The notes under the pieces were generated by a model. It had not been told where the DNA came from and searched no databases. It was given only the letters and a program-made list of their open reading frames with translations. Positions 24,236 through 31,222 of a DNA stretch of 33,388 bases are shown here, piece after piece (the stretch's first letter is position 1; each line of letters starts with the position of its first letter). A program made the translations under genes and the position numbers. Source of the stretch: a virus. The stretch covers positions 1 through 33,388 of IMG/VR virus record IMGVR_UViG_3300020190_000210; one strand, given 5' to 3'.

Positions 24236-24625
24236 ATGAAAAAATCATTAATTCTATCAATATTGACACTCGTATTCTCACTTACTGATGTAAATGCGGG
24301 AAGTTTTAGTTGGGGAATATCTTTTGGCTTCGGAGGAGGATTTTGTGCTCCTGTATATTATCCTCCTGTAGTTTGTGCGCCGGTTGTATGTGCTACGCCA
24401 GTGGTATATACTCAACCAGTTGTACACCACATAGTTTACACTCAACCAGTTGTGTATACACCGCCTGTAGTTTATACTCAACCAGTATGTACTGTACCGG
24501 TTGTAAATTATTATCGTCCAGATTGTTATCGTTCTCCAGTGACAGGCACCGTATGGGTAGGCGGCGCATCAAGTAGTCATCGTCCCGTTGTACATCGTCC
24601 CGTTGTACAACGTAGAAACCGTTGA
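24236..24625 (+). CDS. Secreted Val/Pro/Tyr-rich repeat protein
   Basis: The 129-residue product begins MKKSLILSILTLVFSLTDVN, a clear Sec signal peptide with a probable cleavage after NA at residue 21. The mature part starts GSFSWGISFGFGGGF and continues as imperfect repeats of VVYTQPVV/VVCAPVV units with six cysteines after the signal, then a basic C-terminus with two copies of HRPVV. Such low-complexity Tyr/Pro/Val proteins are common among bacterial envelope proteins and rare in phages. Flanking promoter-like and terminator sequences make it an independent unit, typical of a 'moron' gene carried for a benefit to the infected cell or for surface exclusion. Periplasmic or outer-surface location is likely; function is unknown. 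Confidence 0.75.
   Translation: MKKSLILSILTLVFSLTDVNAGSFSWGISFGFGGGFCAPVYYPPVVCAPVVCATPVVYTQPVVHHIVYTQPVVYTPPVVYTQPVCTVPVVNYYRPDCYRSPVTGTVWVGGASSSHRPVVHRPVVQRRNR
24411..24608 (+). repeat. Imperfect tandem repeats within the secreted protein gene
   Basis: ACTCAACCAGT recurs three times between about 24411 and 24488, coding for TQPV units. CATCGTCCCGTTGTA is repeated directly in tandem near 24579-24608, coding for HRPVV. Such DNA repeats allow length variation by slippage. Confidence 0.7.
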
Positions 24626-24643
24626 ATTTCAACAACTTATACG

Positions 24644-24676
24644 AAAAAACCGCTAGGAAACTGGCGGTTTTTTTTA
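24644..24676 (+). terminator. Intrinsic terminator after the secreted protein gene
   Basis: AAAAAACCGCTA (24644-24655) pairs with TGGCGGTTTTTT (24662-24673), with one G-U, around the six-base loop GGAAAC, and ends in a long T run. Confidence 0.9.
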
Positions 24677-24685
24677 TTTTGACGG

Positions 24686-24713
24686 TTGACTTTATTTAAA
24701 TGTGTGGTAATAT
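24686..24713 (+). promoter_or_regulatory. Sigma70-like promoter for the AAA+/VWA operon
   Basis: TTGACT (24686-24691) and TAATAT (24708-24713) are 16 bases apart, directly after the preceding terminator. The leader (24720-24739) ends AATTAAATAATAAAT before the ATG, with no Shine-Dalgarno sequence. Confidence 0.6.
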
Positions 24714-24739
24714 TGTCTTATAACAATTAAATAATAAAT

Positions 24740-25714
24740 ATGAAGAACAATAAAACTACTATTAACCTCCTCACATCTAAGAACTTCAACATGAAGGATT
24801 ATCTTGACAAGTGTATTAGTTTGCGTCCTACCTCATTGATTATGGGTGATTTGAAATGGAAGTACATGGTTCGTAGCGCCATTCGCGGTAAGAACATTTT
24901 ACTTCTTGGTCCTACTGGATGTGGTAAGACTCTTGCTGCTCAGACAGTTGCGAAGGTGCTTGGTAAAGAGTCTAGTTTTTATTATTTCAATCTCGGTGCT
25001 ACACAAGATGCTCGTAGTGCTCTAATTGGTAATACCCACTTTGATAAGGGTACTGGTACACTTTTTAAGGAATCTAGCTTTGTCAAGGCAATTCGTACTC
25101 CAAGTGCAATTATTCTTCTTGATGAGATCAGCCGGGCTCATCATGACGGTGTAAATATTTTGATGACTGTACTTGATGATCTTCAACGTTATCTACGATT
25201 GGATGAAAAGGAAGACAGTGAGATTGTAAAGGTTGCTGAAGGCGTTACTTTTATTGCTACCGCTAATGTTGGTAATGAATATACCGCAACTAGAGTTATG
25301 GACCGCGCTCTTCTCAGTCGTTTTCCAGTTAAGATTGAGATGAGTCCACTTGATGTTGACAGTGAATATAATTTGCTTAAAACTCGTTTTGATATTAACG
25401 ATGATAAACAACTCGGAATTCTCAAGAGTGTTTGTGAGATTGCTGACCATACTCGTAAGCAAGTCAAGACAGAAGATAGTAAGTTGACCAATTTTATTCC
25501 TACTCGTAGTACGGTTGAAATCGCTGAACTTATTGTTGATGGATTTAATTTGCTTGAAATTGCTGAGTCTACCATCTATCCTAATTTCACTGAGGACGGC
25601 GGTGTTGATAGCGAACGAACCTATATGAAGCAGCTTGTACAAAAGTATGTACCTAGTGAAAGTAAAGAGAATTTGTTCAATGATCCTCTGAAGAGCGATC
25701 AACCTCCGTTCTAA
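24740..25714 (+). CDS. MoxR/CobS-like AAA+ ATPase
   Basis: The 324-residue protein is a single AAA+ module of the MoxR/CobS branch: Walker A GPTGCGKT at 57-64, Walker B AIILLDEISRA near 123-133, sensor-1 FIATANVGNEYTATRV, and an arginine-finger segment DRALLSRFPVKIEM. The C-terminal lid (SVCEIADHTRKQVKTED to RSTVEIAELIVDGFNLLEI) completes the fold. MoxR-type ATPases act as hexameric chaperones that pair with VWA-domain proteins to remodel or insert metals in targets; the next gene encodes such a partner 18 bases downstream. CobS itself belongs to aerobic cobaltochelatase, so a cobalt-insertion role linked to the B12-dependent reductase is conceivable, but the sequence alone cannot separate it from a general MoxR chaperone. 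GC-ending codons suggest good expression. Confidence 0.85.
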   Translation: MKNNKTTINLLTSKNFNMKDYLDKCISLRPTSLIMGDLKWKYMVRSAIRGKNILLLGPTGCGKTLAAQTVAKVLGKESSFYYFNLGATQDARSALIGNTHFDKGTGTLFKESSFVKAIRTPSAIILLDEISRAHHDGVNILMTVLDDLQRYLRLDEKEDSEIVKVAEGVTFIATANVGNEYTATRVMDRALLSRFPVKIEMSPLDVDSEYNLLKTRFDINDDKQLGILKSVCEIADHTRKQVKTEDSKLTNFIPTRSTVEIAELIVDGFNLLEIAESTIYPNFTEDGGVDSERTYMKQLVQKYVPSESKENLFNDPLKSDQPPF

Positions 25715-25732
25715 TTTTAACAAAATATTATT

Positions 25733-27796
25733 ATGGGTAGTCTAAGTGATTTCTGGCTAACAGAACATGACGAGTGGGATTTTATTGAAGAAGCAAAAGC
25801 TGATAATGAGGCTGTTGCTTTAACGGATGAAATGATTGAAACTCGTCAGAGTGAACACACTCGTCAGTTGATTAGGCTGTCGTCTGCTCGTCGTGCGATT
25901 GCTAACTATGTTAGTATTTTGACTAATCAAAATATTCCGGTTACATTTAATGATAACAATATTAATTGTACCGATGGAACTCATGTTTACTTAAGTAGTG
26001 ATATCACCAAAAAGGATAATTTTGATGTTGCTGTAGGACTTTCTCTACATGAGGCTAGTCATATCAAGTATAGCGATTTTGAATTGTTCAAGAGTATTTG
26101 GATGAAAGTTCCTCGTAGTATTTACGATATAACTGAACCGCTTAATATTAGTAAGAATGTTGTAAGCAATATTTGTAAGGATCTTCTTAATTATGTGGAG
26201 GATCGTTATATTGACTACATGGTACACACAAATGCGCCTGGTTACCGTGGTTATTACGATGCTTTATATGATAAGTATTTTAATGCCAAAGTTATTAATG
26301 ATGCTTTGGACAGTGAACTATATAAGGTGCCTGGTGTAGAGTCTTATATGTTTCGTATCATTAATCTTACGAATCCCAATACAAATTTGCGAGCATTGCC
26401 TGGTTTGATCGATATTGCTAAGGCTTTGGATTTGAGTAACATTATTCGTCTGTCTAAGCCGGAAGATCGATTAAATGTTGCTTTTACTATTGCTGAGATT
26501 TTATTTAAAAATATTACTGAAGTAGATGAGACCAAAACTGTTAAATCTGTTGACGAAAAATCCGGTGAAGGCGATGGTGAATTACAAGAATCTAATAAAA
26601 ATGATGAAAACAATGTAGCTGTTACTGGTAGTGTGGAAGATATTCTTGGTGGAGAACAAACGGCGGTTAATTCAACCAATGATGTTGTTACCAATATCGG
26701 ACAAGATAGTACTATTAGTAAAGCAAAGTTGGAAAAGATTAAGAAGGCTTTTAATAGACAAAAAGATTTTATCAAAGGAACTCTTAAGAAAAAGAAAGTT
26801 TCTAAGAAAGAGAAACAGATTCTTGATACTCTTGAAAAGAGCAAGGTTGAATTGGTTGATGTTGCACATGACTATACAAAAAAATTTAATGGTGGTGCTA
26901 TCGAATGTATCGTTGTTAAAAACATGACTAAAGATTTGCTTTTTTCTGATCAGTGTCCTCTATACATTGGTGATGGTAATGACATTTCTTACAAGAAGAA
27001 TTTGGATTCCATCAACCAAGGTATTATTATGGGCACTAAACTTGGCCGTCGTCTACAAATTCGTAATGAAGTTAATACTTTCAAGTTTTCTCGTAGATAT
27101 ACTGGAAAGTTAGATAAACGTTTGATTCATGAACTCGGATTTAGTGACGAGAATATTTTTTATACTACTCTTACCGAAAAGTATAAGAAAATTAATTTTC
27201 ACATTAGCGTTGATGCTAGTGCTAGTATGCATGGGTCCAAGTGGAATCGTGCTATTAAATTGTGTGTATCTCTTGCTAAGGCTGCAAGTATGTTGGACAA
27301 TGTTAATCTAACTATTAGTTTTAGAACTACTACCAATCGTAATCCATATATTCTTGTTGCTTATAATAGTAAGGTAGATAAGTTTAGTAAGATTCGTAAC
27401 TTGTTTCCGTATTTGAGTGCTAGGGGTACTACGCCCGAAGGACTGTGTTTTGAGGCTATTATGAAGTATCTACCTGTGGCAGACGATAATACTAATAGTT
27501 ACTTTGTGAATATGAGCGATGGCGAACCATATTTTACTGCTTATGTTGATAATCAGAGCGTTATTTCATATTCTAATGAGGAAGCTGCCAAACATACTCA
27601 AACCCAAGTAAAAAAGATCCGTAATAATGGTTATACTGTAATCAGTTATTTTATTACAGACCATTACATTAATCCTAACAGCAAAGAGTTGTTTAAGATT
27701 ATGTATGGAGTTGACGCAAATTATATCAATGTAGAGAACTATGTACAGATAGCCAATACTCTTAATAAAAAGATGATGGAATCACTTGACATATAA
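25733..27796 (+). CDS. VWA-domain protein with HExxH metallopeptidase-like domain (CobT/COG3864-like)
   Basis: The 687-residue protein is the partner of the AAA+ ATPase. Its N-terminal domain has VAVGLSLHEASHIKYSDFEL, with HEASH at 106-110 forming an HExxH zinc motif as in predicted metallopeptidase/VWA proteins. A central acidic and Ser/Asn-rich linker (about 265-320) leads to a basic helical region KKAFNRQKDFIKGTLKKKK. The C-terminal VWA domain has the MIDAS residues: DASAS at 494-498, the Thr of ARGTTPEG near 565, and Asp in MSDGEPYF near 594, so a metal-dependent binding site is complete. CobT and the MoxR-associated VWA proteins share this layout. Whether HEASH is proteolytically active is not known. 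There is no ribosome-binding site. The promoter of the next gene overlaps its last codons. Confidence 0.82.
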   Translation: MGSLSDFWLTEHDEWDFIEEAKADNEAVALTDEMIETRQSEHTRQLIRLSSARRAIANYVSILTNQNIPVTFNDNNINCTDGTHVYLSSDITKKDNFDVAVGLSLHEASHIKYSDFELFKSIWMKVPRSIYDITEPLNISKNVVSNICKDLLNYVEDRYIDYMVHTNAPGYRGYYDALYDKYFNAKVINDALDSELYKVPGVESYMFRIINLTNPNTNLRALPGLIDIAKALDLSNIIRLSKPEDRLNVAFTIAEILFKNITEVDETKTVKSVDEKSGEGDGELQESNKNDENNVAVTGSVEDILGGEQTAVNSTNDVVTNIGQDSTISKAKLEKIKKAFNRQKDFIKGTLKKKKVSKKEKQILDTLEKSKVELVDVAHDYTKKFNGGAIECIVVKNMTKDLLFSDQCPLYIGDGNDISYKKNLDSINQGIIMGTKLGRRLQIRNEVNTFKFSRRYTGKLDKRLIHELGFSDENIFYTTLTEKYKKINFHISVDASASMHGSKWNRAIKLCVSLAKAASMLDNVNLTISFRTTTNRNPYILVAYNSKVDKFSKIRNLFPYLSARGTTPEGLCFEAIMKYLPVADDNTNSYFVNMSDGEPYFTAYVDNQSVISYSNEEAAKHTQTQVKKIRNNGYTVISYFITDHYINPNSKELFKIMYGVDANYINVENYVQIANTLNKKMMESLDI

Positions 27797-27813
27797 TATA
27801 ACAATGATATAAT
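27786..27813 (+). promoter_or_regulatory. Consensus sigma70 promoter for the winged-helix gene
   Basis: TTGACA (27786-27791) and TATAAT (27808-27813), both perfect consensus, are 16 bases apart. It overlaps the stop codon of the VWA gene and is the strongest-looking promoter of the window. Confidence 0.8.
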
Positions 27814-27822
27814 ATAATTTAT

Positions 27823-27835
27823 GGTATAGTATACC
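27823..27835. promoter_or_regulatory. Palindromic operator-like site GGTATAGTATACC
   Basis: A 13-base perfect odd palindrome lies ten bases after the -10 element, near the predicted transcription start. The longer sequence ATGGTATAGTATAC (27821-27834) is repeated exactly at 28484-28497, where it forms the -10 region of the DruA-like gene. It could also act as a second -10 box (TATAGT). Confidence 0.5.
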
Positions 27836-27871
27836 AATTAACATAAACAAAAATAATAAGGAGAAATAAAA

Positions 27872-28237
27872 ATGAAAAAGACTGATCGTAAGAACAAGAC
27901 CAACCTAACCGTTAAGTGGCCTACCAACGCTTTTACAATTAAGGAGTTGAATCAGGCTAATCCAGACTTTGTAGAGATTACTCTACGAGTTCGCCTTAAG
28001 AAGGCTATCGAGACTGGCGAGGTTAATGAGATGGGAGTACTTCACAACGGTAAGGGTCGTCCAACAATTGTGTTTGTACATGGTACACCGACACAGGCTC
28101 ATATTGATGAGGCTAAGTCTAGAGAAGTTATTCTCAAAGATAGTATGACTTTCAATATTTTGGCAGTTGATACTACTAAGCCATCTACAAATGATAAGGT
28201 AATTGTTCTGAATGTAGACAGTAAGATTACGGCTTAA
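27872..28237 (+). CDS. Probable winged-helix DNA-binding protein
   Basis: The 121-residue protein begins with a basic tail MKKTDRKNKTNLTVKWPTN and continues FTIKELNQANPDFVEITLRV, RLKKAIETGEV, then GVLHNGKGRPTIVFVHG. The order 'start helix, recognition helix T-L-R-x-R-L, turn, G-x-G-R-P wing' is that of small winged-helix proteins common in phages. The C-terminal 45 residues are an added beta-type extension. It has the best Shine-Dalgarno sequence of the window (AAGGAG seven bases before ATG) and a consensus promoter, so early and strong expression is expected. The palindrome at its transcription start, copied in the next promoter, is a natural candidate binding site for this protein, which would make it an autoregulator; that is inference. 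Confidence 0.62.
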   Translation: MKKTDRKNKTNLTVKWPTNAFTIKELNQANPDFVEITLRVRLKKAIETGEVNEMGVLHNGKGRPTIVFVHGTPTQAHIDEAKSREVILKDSMTFNILAVDTTKPSTNDKVIVLNVDSKITA

Positions 28238-28245
28238 GTATATAA

Positions 28246-28485
28246 TTATATATTATAAGACCACTGGCGGTTCAATGTTAATGGACCGCCTTTTTCTTTT
28301 ACATAATAGTAAATTGAAGCGTTCTTGTTATATTGTTTAATATTTTTAATTATACCCTCAATCATATTCCATTTACCATAATATATAGGAATATCAAATT
28401 TATTATCATATATAACAAATTCGGTTGTAGATAATTCTAATATGTAGAATATATTCTCTTTTATATTGAGTTTCTTGAAAGTCAT
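28246..28485 (-). CDS. Possible small unknown protein, convergent
   Basis: A minus-strand frame of 79 codons starts with ATG at 28485 (MTFKKLNIKENIFYILELST) and ends at TAA 28248-28246; an in-frame ATG at 28509 would overlap the start of the plus-strand neighbour. The product reads like a small alpha/beta protein (FVIYDNKFDIPIYYGKWNMI, then EGIIKNIKQYNKNASIYYYV) and fills an otherwise empty 262-base gap. Because the promoter region here is palindromic, TATACT also reads on the minus strand five bases before this ATG. Against it: the last codons coincide with the plus-strand terminator and no family is recognised. Confidence 0.42.
   Translation of the reverse strand: MTFKKLNIKENIFYILELSTTEFVIYDNKFDIPIYYGKWNMIEGIIKNIKQYNKNASIYYYVKEKGGPLTLNRQWSYNI
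28266..28295 (+). terminator. Intrinsic terminator after the winged-helix gene
   Basis: GGCGGTTC (28266-28273) pairs with GGACCGCC (28283-28290), with one G-U, around a nine-base loop, followed by TTTTTCTTTT. It lies inside the 3' end of the convergent minus-strand reading frame. Confidence 0.85.
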
Positions 28486-28493
28486 GGTATAGT
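28466..28493 (+). promoter_or_regulatory. Promoter for the DruA-like gene, overlapping the palindromic 14-mer
   Basis: TTGAGT (28466-28471) and TATAGT (28488-28493) are 16 bases apart. The -10 is inside the repeated ATGGTATAGTATAC and ends six bases before the ATG at 28500, predicting a leaderless mRNA. Confidence 0.65.
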
Positions 28494-28499
28494 ATACAT

Positions 28500-29684
28500 A
28501 TGGAACCATTTGAAAAATTTTTTGGAGTGAAGAAATTTAATTTTGATTTTAACAAAAAGAGATTAGTTGATAATCTAAATTTCTTAAAAGCTATGTCTGT
28601 AGAAGAACAGACTTTCTACAAGAAATGGTTAGAAGTACAAAATTATAGAGATATAGCTAGTAAACTTAATACTATTAAAGCTAAGATATGGACTCCAACC
28701 GACATCAATGATGAATTACTTACAATAAAAGAAATAGAAAACTGTCAACCTGAATTATTGTATGTAGAAACTAAACAACAAAATGAAGATTGGACTCTAT
28801 TGAGAGTATTTGTAAGCACATTTGAGTTCAGTCAAACTCCTGGCAGATTTCTTAAATTTCTCGTTATAGATAAAAGTAAACCAGAAACTCCTTATATTGG
28901 CGTACTAGCAGTAAGTAGCGATGTTATTACTATTACTGATCGTGATAACTATATTGGTTGGAATAAAAATAATAAGATTGAGGATAAGAAATTAGCACAT
29001 AGCGCAATTGGTAGTAGTATTATTAGTACACAACCATTTGGTTATAATTTCTTGGGTGGTAAGTTAGCAGCTGCGATGGTAGTTAGTAAAAGTGTACAAG
29101 ATAAGTGGAGAGAACTATACAATCAAACTCTTGTAGGTATGACAACAACTAGTTTGTATGGTAGTTACAGTATGTATAATAGTCTAAAGTGGTGGCATAA
29201 GTGTGGTACTAGCGCTGGTAAAATTGCAATTAAACCTGATGATGATATTTACAAAATTTGGCATGACTGGTTGAAAGTTGAATGTAAAGAAAAGTATGAA
29301 AACGCTATGACTCAAAAAGAAGGTGTATCAGGTCCAGTTACAGGTGCTAAAAGTAGAGTATTATCTATGTTGTTTAGTAAATGTGATTTAAAACAAAGTC
29401 ATTATCAACATGGATATGAGAGAGGAGTATACTATAGTTGTTTTTATGAAAACACCAAAGAGTATCTTCAAAATAAAATTGGTGATAATGATTTGAGGAT
29501 AAAAGAACTTTTTAAACGTGATATAAACGGAATAATGGATTGGTGGAGACCCAAAGCTGTAGATAGGTATAAAAAGTTAAAGAATGAGGACAATTTAAAG
29601 CCTGACATACATTATTATAATAAAATGATAGGTATGACGTATGATGAAGCTAAATCTGCTTACTTTAATGAAGTGGGAAGATAA
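28500..29684 (+). CDS. DUF4338/DruA-like protein
   Basis: The 394-residue protein has the layout of the DUF4338 family, best known as DruA of the Druantia defence system. Seen in order: an N-terminal helical segment, the strand pair RFLKFLVIDKSKPETPYIGV, LAVSSDVITITDRDNYIGWN, a polar segment with LAHSAIGSSIISTQPFGYN, FLGGKLAAAMVVSKSVQDKW and LVGMTTTSLYGSYSMYNSLK. The C-terminal half contains a HYQHGYERGVYYSCFYENT segment and GIMDWWRPKAVDRYKKL. The 'I-G-W' and 'G-G-K-L' features are those I associate with the family; the match is from memory. Function in phages is unknown. It is a stand-alone gene with its own leaderless promoter; none of the other Druantia components is nearby. Confidence 0.5.
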   Translation: MEPFEKFFGVKKFNFDFNKKRLVDNLNFLKAMSVEEQTFYKKWLEVQNYRDIASKLNTIKAKIWTPTDINDELLTIKEIENCQPELLYVETKQQNEDWTLLRVFVSTFEFSQTPGRFLKFLVIDKSKPETPYIGVLAVSSDVITITDRDNYIGWNKNNKIEDKKLAHSAIGSSIISTQPFGYNFLGGKLAAAMVVSKSVQDKWRELYNQTLVGMTTTSLYGSYSMYNSLKWWHKCGTSAGKIAIKPDDDIYKIWHDWLKVECKEKYENAMTQKEGVSGPVTGAKSRVLSMLFSKCDLKQSHYQHGYERGVYYSCFYENTKEYLQNKIGDNDLRIKELFKRDINGIMDWWRPKAVDRYKKLKNEDNLKPDIHYYNKMIGMTYDEAKSAYFNEVGR

Positions 29685-29688
29685 CTAC

Positions 29689-29716
29689 TTGACATTTTAT
29701 AAATAAATAATATAAT
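29689..29716 (+). promoter_or_regulatory. Consensus sigma70 promoter for the UvdE-like gene
   Basis: TTGACA (29689-29694) and TATAAT (29711-29716), both consensus, are 16 bases apart. The -10 ends six bases before the ATG at 29723. A TATAAATA lies in the spacer. Confidence 0.8.
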
Positions 29717-29722
29717 ATAAAA

Positions 29723-30634
29723 ATGAATAAATCTCTTTGTTGTATTTCTCTTAAGTTGCAAGAACAGGGTATTAAAGCGTCCACAATGACAAAGACTCGA
29801 TTTTTATCACTTAATCGTAAAGAAGCTGAAAAAATTGTAGCTGATAGAACACTAAATAACGTATATGTTACTCGTAAAACGCTGGAGTTTTGCGCTTTAC
29901 GTAAATGGAACTACCGAGTAACAAGTGGTATGATGCCACTAGAAACGCTTCCTGAAGCTAATTTGTTGTTAGAAAACACATACAATTATAAAGCAATACA
30001 AAATGAGTTTGGTTTGTGTGCTAAAATTATTAAACAAAACAAAATACGGTGTAGCACTCATCCTGACCAATTTGTTGTACCTGCAAGTGCAAATCCTACT
30101 GTAGTTAATAAATCTATTGAGGAATTGAACATGCATGCTAAAATGATGGATATGTTGGAACTACCTCAAAGTTATGAAGCTCCTATTAATATTCACATTA
30201 ACTGTTATAAAGGTAATGTAAAAGACATCGCCTTGCGCTTTATTGATGTATATAACACACTTTCACACAATGTGAGGTCTAGGCTAGTACTTGAGAACGA
30301 AGACAAACCTAATAGTTGGAATGTTCAAGAATTGTATGATATTATTTACTGTAAGACTGGTATTCCTATTACTTACGACAATCTTCATTTTCGTTGTAAT
30401 AGTGGCAAGTTAACGGCTAAAGAGGCTGTAAACCTAGCTTGTAGCACTTGGCAAAATTATCGACCGTTGTTTCACTTTAGTGACAATGACCCAAGTAATC
30501 GCAATCCTAGAGCACACGGTGATTATGTTCGTGAACTACCTAGTGAATATCTAAATTTAGATGTTGATTTTGAATTTGAGTTCAAGGCAAAAGACTATGC
30601 AATTGAACGATTTGAGACTGAATATAAAATTTAA
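29723..30634 (+). CDS. UV damage endonuclease, UvdE/UvsE-like
   Basis: The 303-residue protein has the UvdE TIM-barrel signatures: KSLCCISLKLQEQGIKASTM with TKTRFLSLNRKEAEKI at the start, a NYRVTSGMMPLETLPE segment, CSTHPDQFVVPASANP with the metal-ligand His, PINIHINCYKGN, RLVLENEDKPNSWNVQELYD with the conserved Glu of the active site, ITYDNLHFRCNSG, and LFHFSDNDPSNRNPRAHGDY towards the end. Such enzymes nick DNA 5' to UV photoproducts and use divalent metals (usually Mn). It would repair phage DNA after light exposure, which fits a phage from sunlit environments, although that is inference. There is no Shine-Dalgarno sequence; the mRNA is predicted to be leaderless. Confidence 0.85.
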   Translation: MNKSLCCISLKLQEQGIKASTMTKTRFLSLNRKEAEKIVADRTLNNVYVTRKTLEFCALRKWNYRVTSGMMPLETLPEANLLLENTYNYKAIQNEFGLCAKIIKQNKIRCSTHPDQFVVPASANPTVVNKSIEELNMHAKMMDMLELPQSYEAPINIHINCYKGNVKDIALRFIDVYNTLSHNVRSRLVLENEDKPNSWNVQELYDIIYCKTGIPITYDNLHFRCNSGKLTAKEAVNLACSTWQNYRPLFHFSDNDPSNRNPRAHGDYVRELPSEYLNLDVDFEFEFKAKDYAIERFETEYKI

Positions 30635-30645
30635 TGAAAAAGATG

Positions 30646-30674
30646 TTGACGGATTGATAAAGATGGTGTAATAT
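30646..30674 (+). promoter_or_regulatory. Sigma70-like promoter for the 70-residue basic protein gene
   Basis: TTGACG (30646-30651) and TAATAT (30669-30674) are separated by 17 bases, starting just after the stop of the UvdE-like gene. Confidence 0.6.
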
Positions 30675-30682
30675 AAATTTAA

Positions 30683-30700
30683 GTTAGTGACGTAACTAAC
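30683..30700 (+). promoter_or_regulatory. 5'-leader hairpin and A/C-rich translation leader
   Basis: GTTAGT and ACTAAC (30683-30688 and 30695-30700) can pair around GACGTA close to the predicted transcript start; the following 40 bases are an unstructured A/C-rich tract with purine runs before the ATG at 30743. A 5' hairpin plus an open leader is a common design for stable, well-translated phage mRNAs. Confidence 0.5.
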
Positions 30701-30742
30701 GAAACAAAAACAAACAAACAAAAAAAGAAAGAAAACATAAAT

Positions 30743-30955
30743 ATGTATACTCGTAAGAATGCTCGTAACAAGACTAACTTCGTCGGCCATAACAGCACTG
30801 GCGTTGAGATTTATCTCTCTACTCCATTTCCAAAGGCTAAGAAGGCTTCTCGTTTGACCCTCCGCGCTGGTAATGCTCGTGTTGATCTCACTGGTCGCCA
30901 GATTAACGCTCTCCGTGAGGTTCTCGCTGCTGGTACCCGTACTGCTCGCGCCTAA
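30743..30955 (+). CDS. Small basic protein of unknown function, probably highly expressed
   Basis: The 70-residue protein (MYTRKNARNKTNFVGHNSTG at the start, then VEIYLSTPFPKAKKASRLTL and a C-terminal helix GRQINALREVLAAGTRTARA) is rich in Arg and Lys with only a few acidic residues. It might bind nucleic acid, but no known fold is evident. Its codon use stands out: CGT/CGC, CTC, GTC and GGT dominate and the gene is visibly far richer in G and C than the genes on both sides. With its own promoter, leader hairpin and A/C-rich initiation region it appears built for very high expression soon after infection. A host-takeover or packaging-like abundant factor is possible. Confidence 0.75.
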   Translation: MYTRKNARNKTNFVGHNSTGVEIYLSTPFPKAKKASRLTLRAGNARVDLTGRQINALREVLAAGTRTARA

Positions 30956-30964
30956 TCGTTACGA

Positions 30965-31222
30965 ATGAACGAAAACCATAATTTGGTTTGGATGTGGTTG
31001 CTGGCTAGTCTGGCAACCACATTTTCTTTAATTAATATCTATTTGTTCTATAGATTGTTAAAGAAATTAGATGACAATATGCTTGTAGTGTCTGAAGCAC
31101 TAGAAGTATATAACGAACAACTATCTCGTATTGTAAAAGATGTTGAGTTGCTAAAAAAGAGTGTTAGAATGATGAATAATGAAGTCAAAGAAAACATTCG
31201 ATATCGAAAAGACAAAGAGTAA
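30965..31222 (+). CDS. Single-pass membrane protein with coiled coil
   Basis: The 85-residue protein has a short polar N-terminus, a membrane helix at about 8-30 (LVWMWLLASLATTFSLINIY) and then a charged coiled coil to the end (LLKKLDDNMLVVSEALEVYN, IVKDVELLKKSVRMMNNEVK). The coiled coil would probably lie in the cytoplasm, because its start is basic. The last 44 bases overlap the start of the clamp-loader gene in another frame, which suggests translational coupling. Function is unknown; no lysis gene motif is visible. Confidence 0.65.
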   Translation: MNENHNLVWMWLLASLATTFSLINIYLFYRLLKKLDDNMLVVSEALEVYNEQLSRIVKDVELLKKSVRMMNNEVKENIRYRKDKE

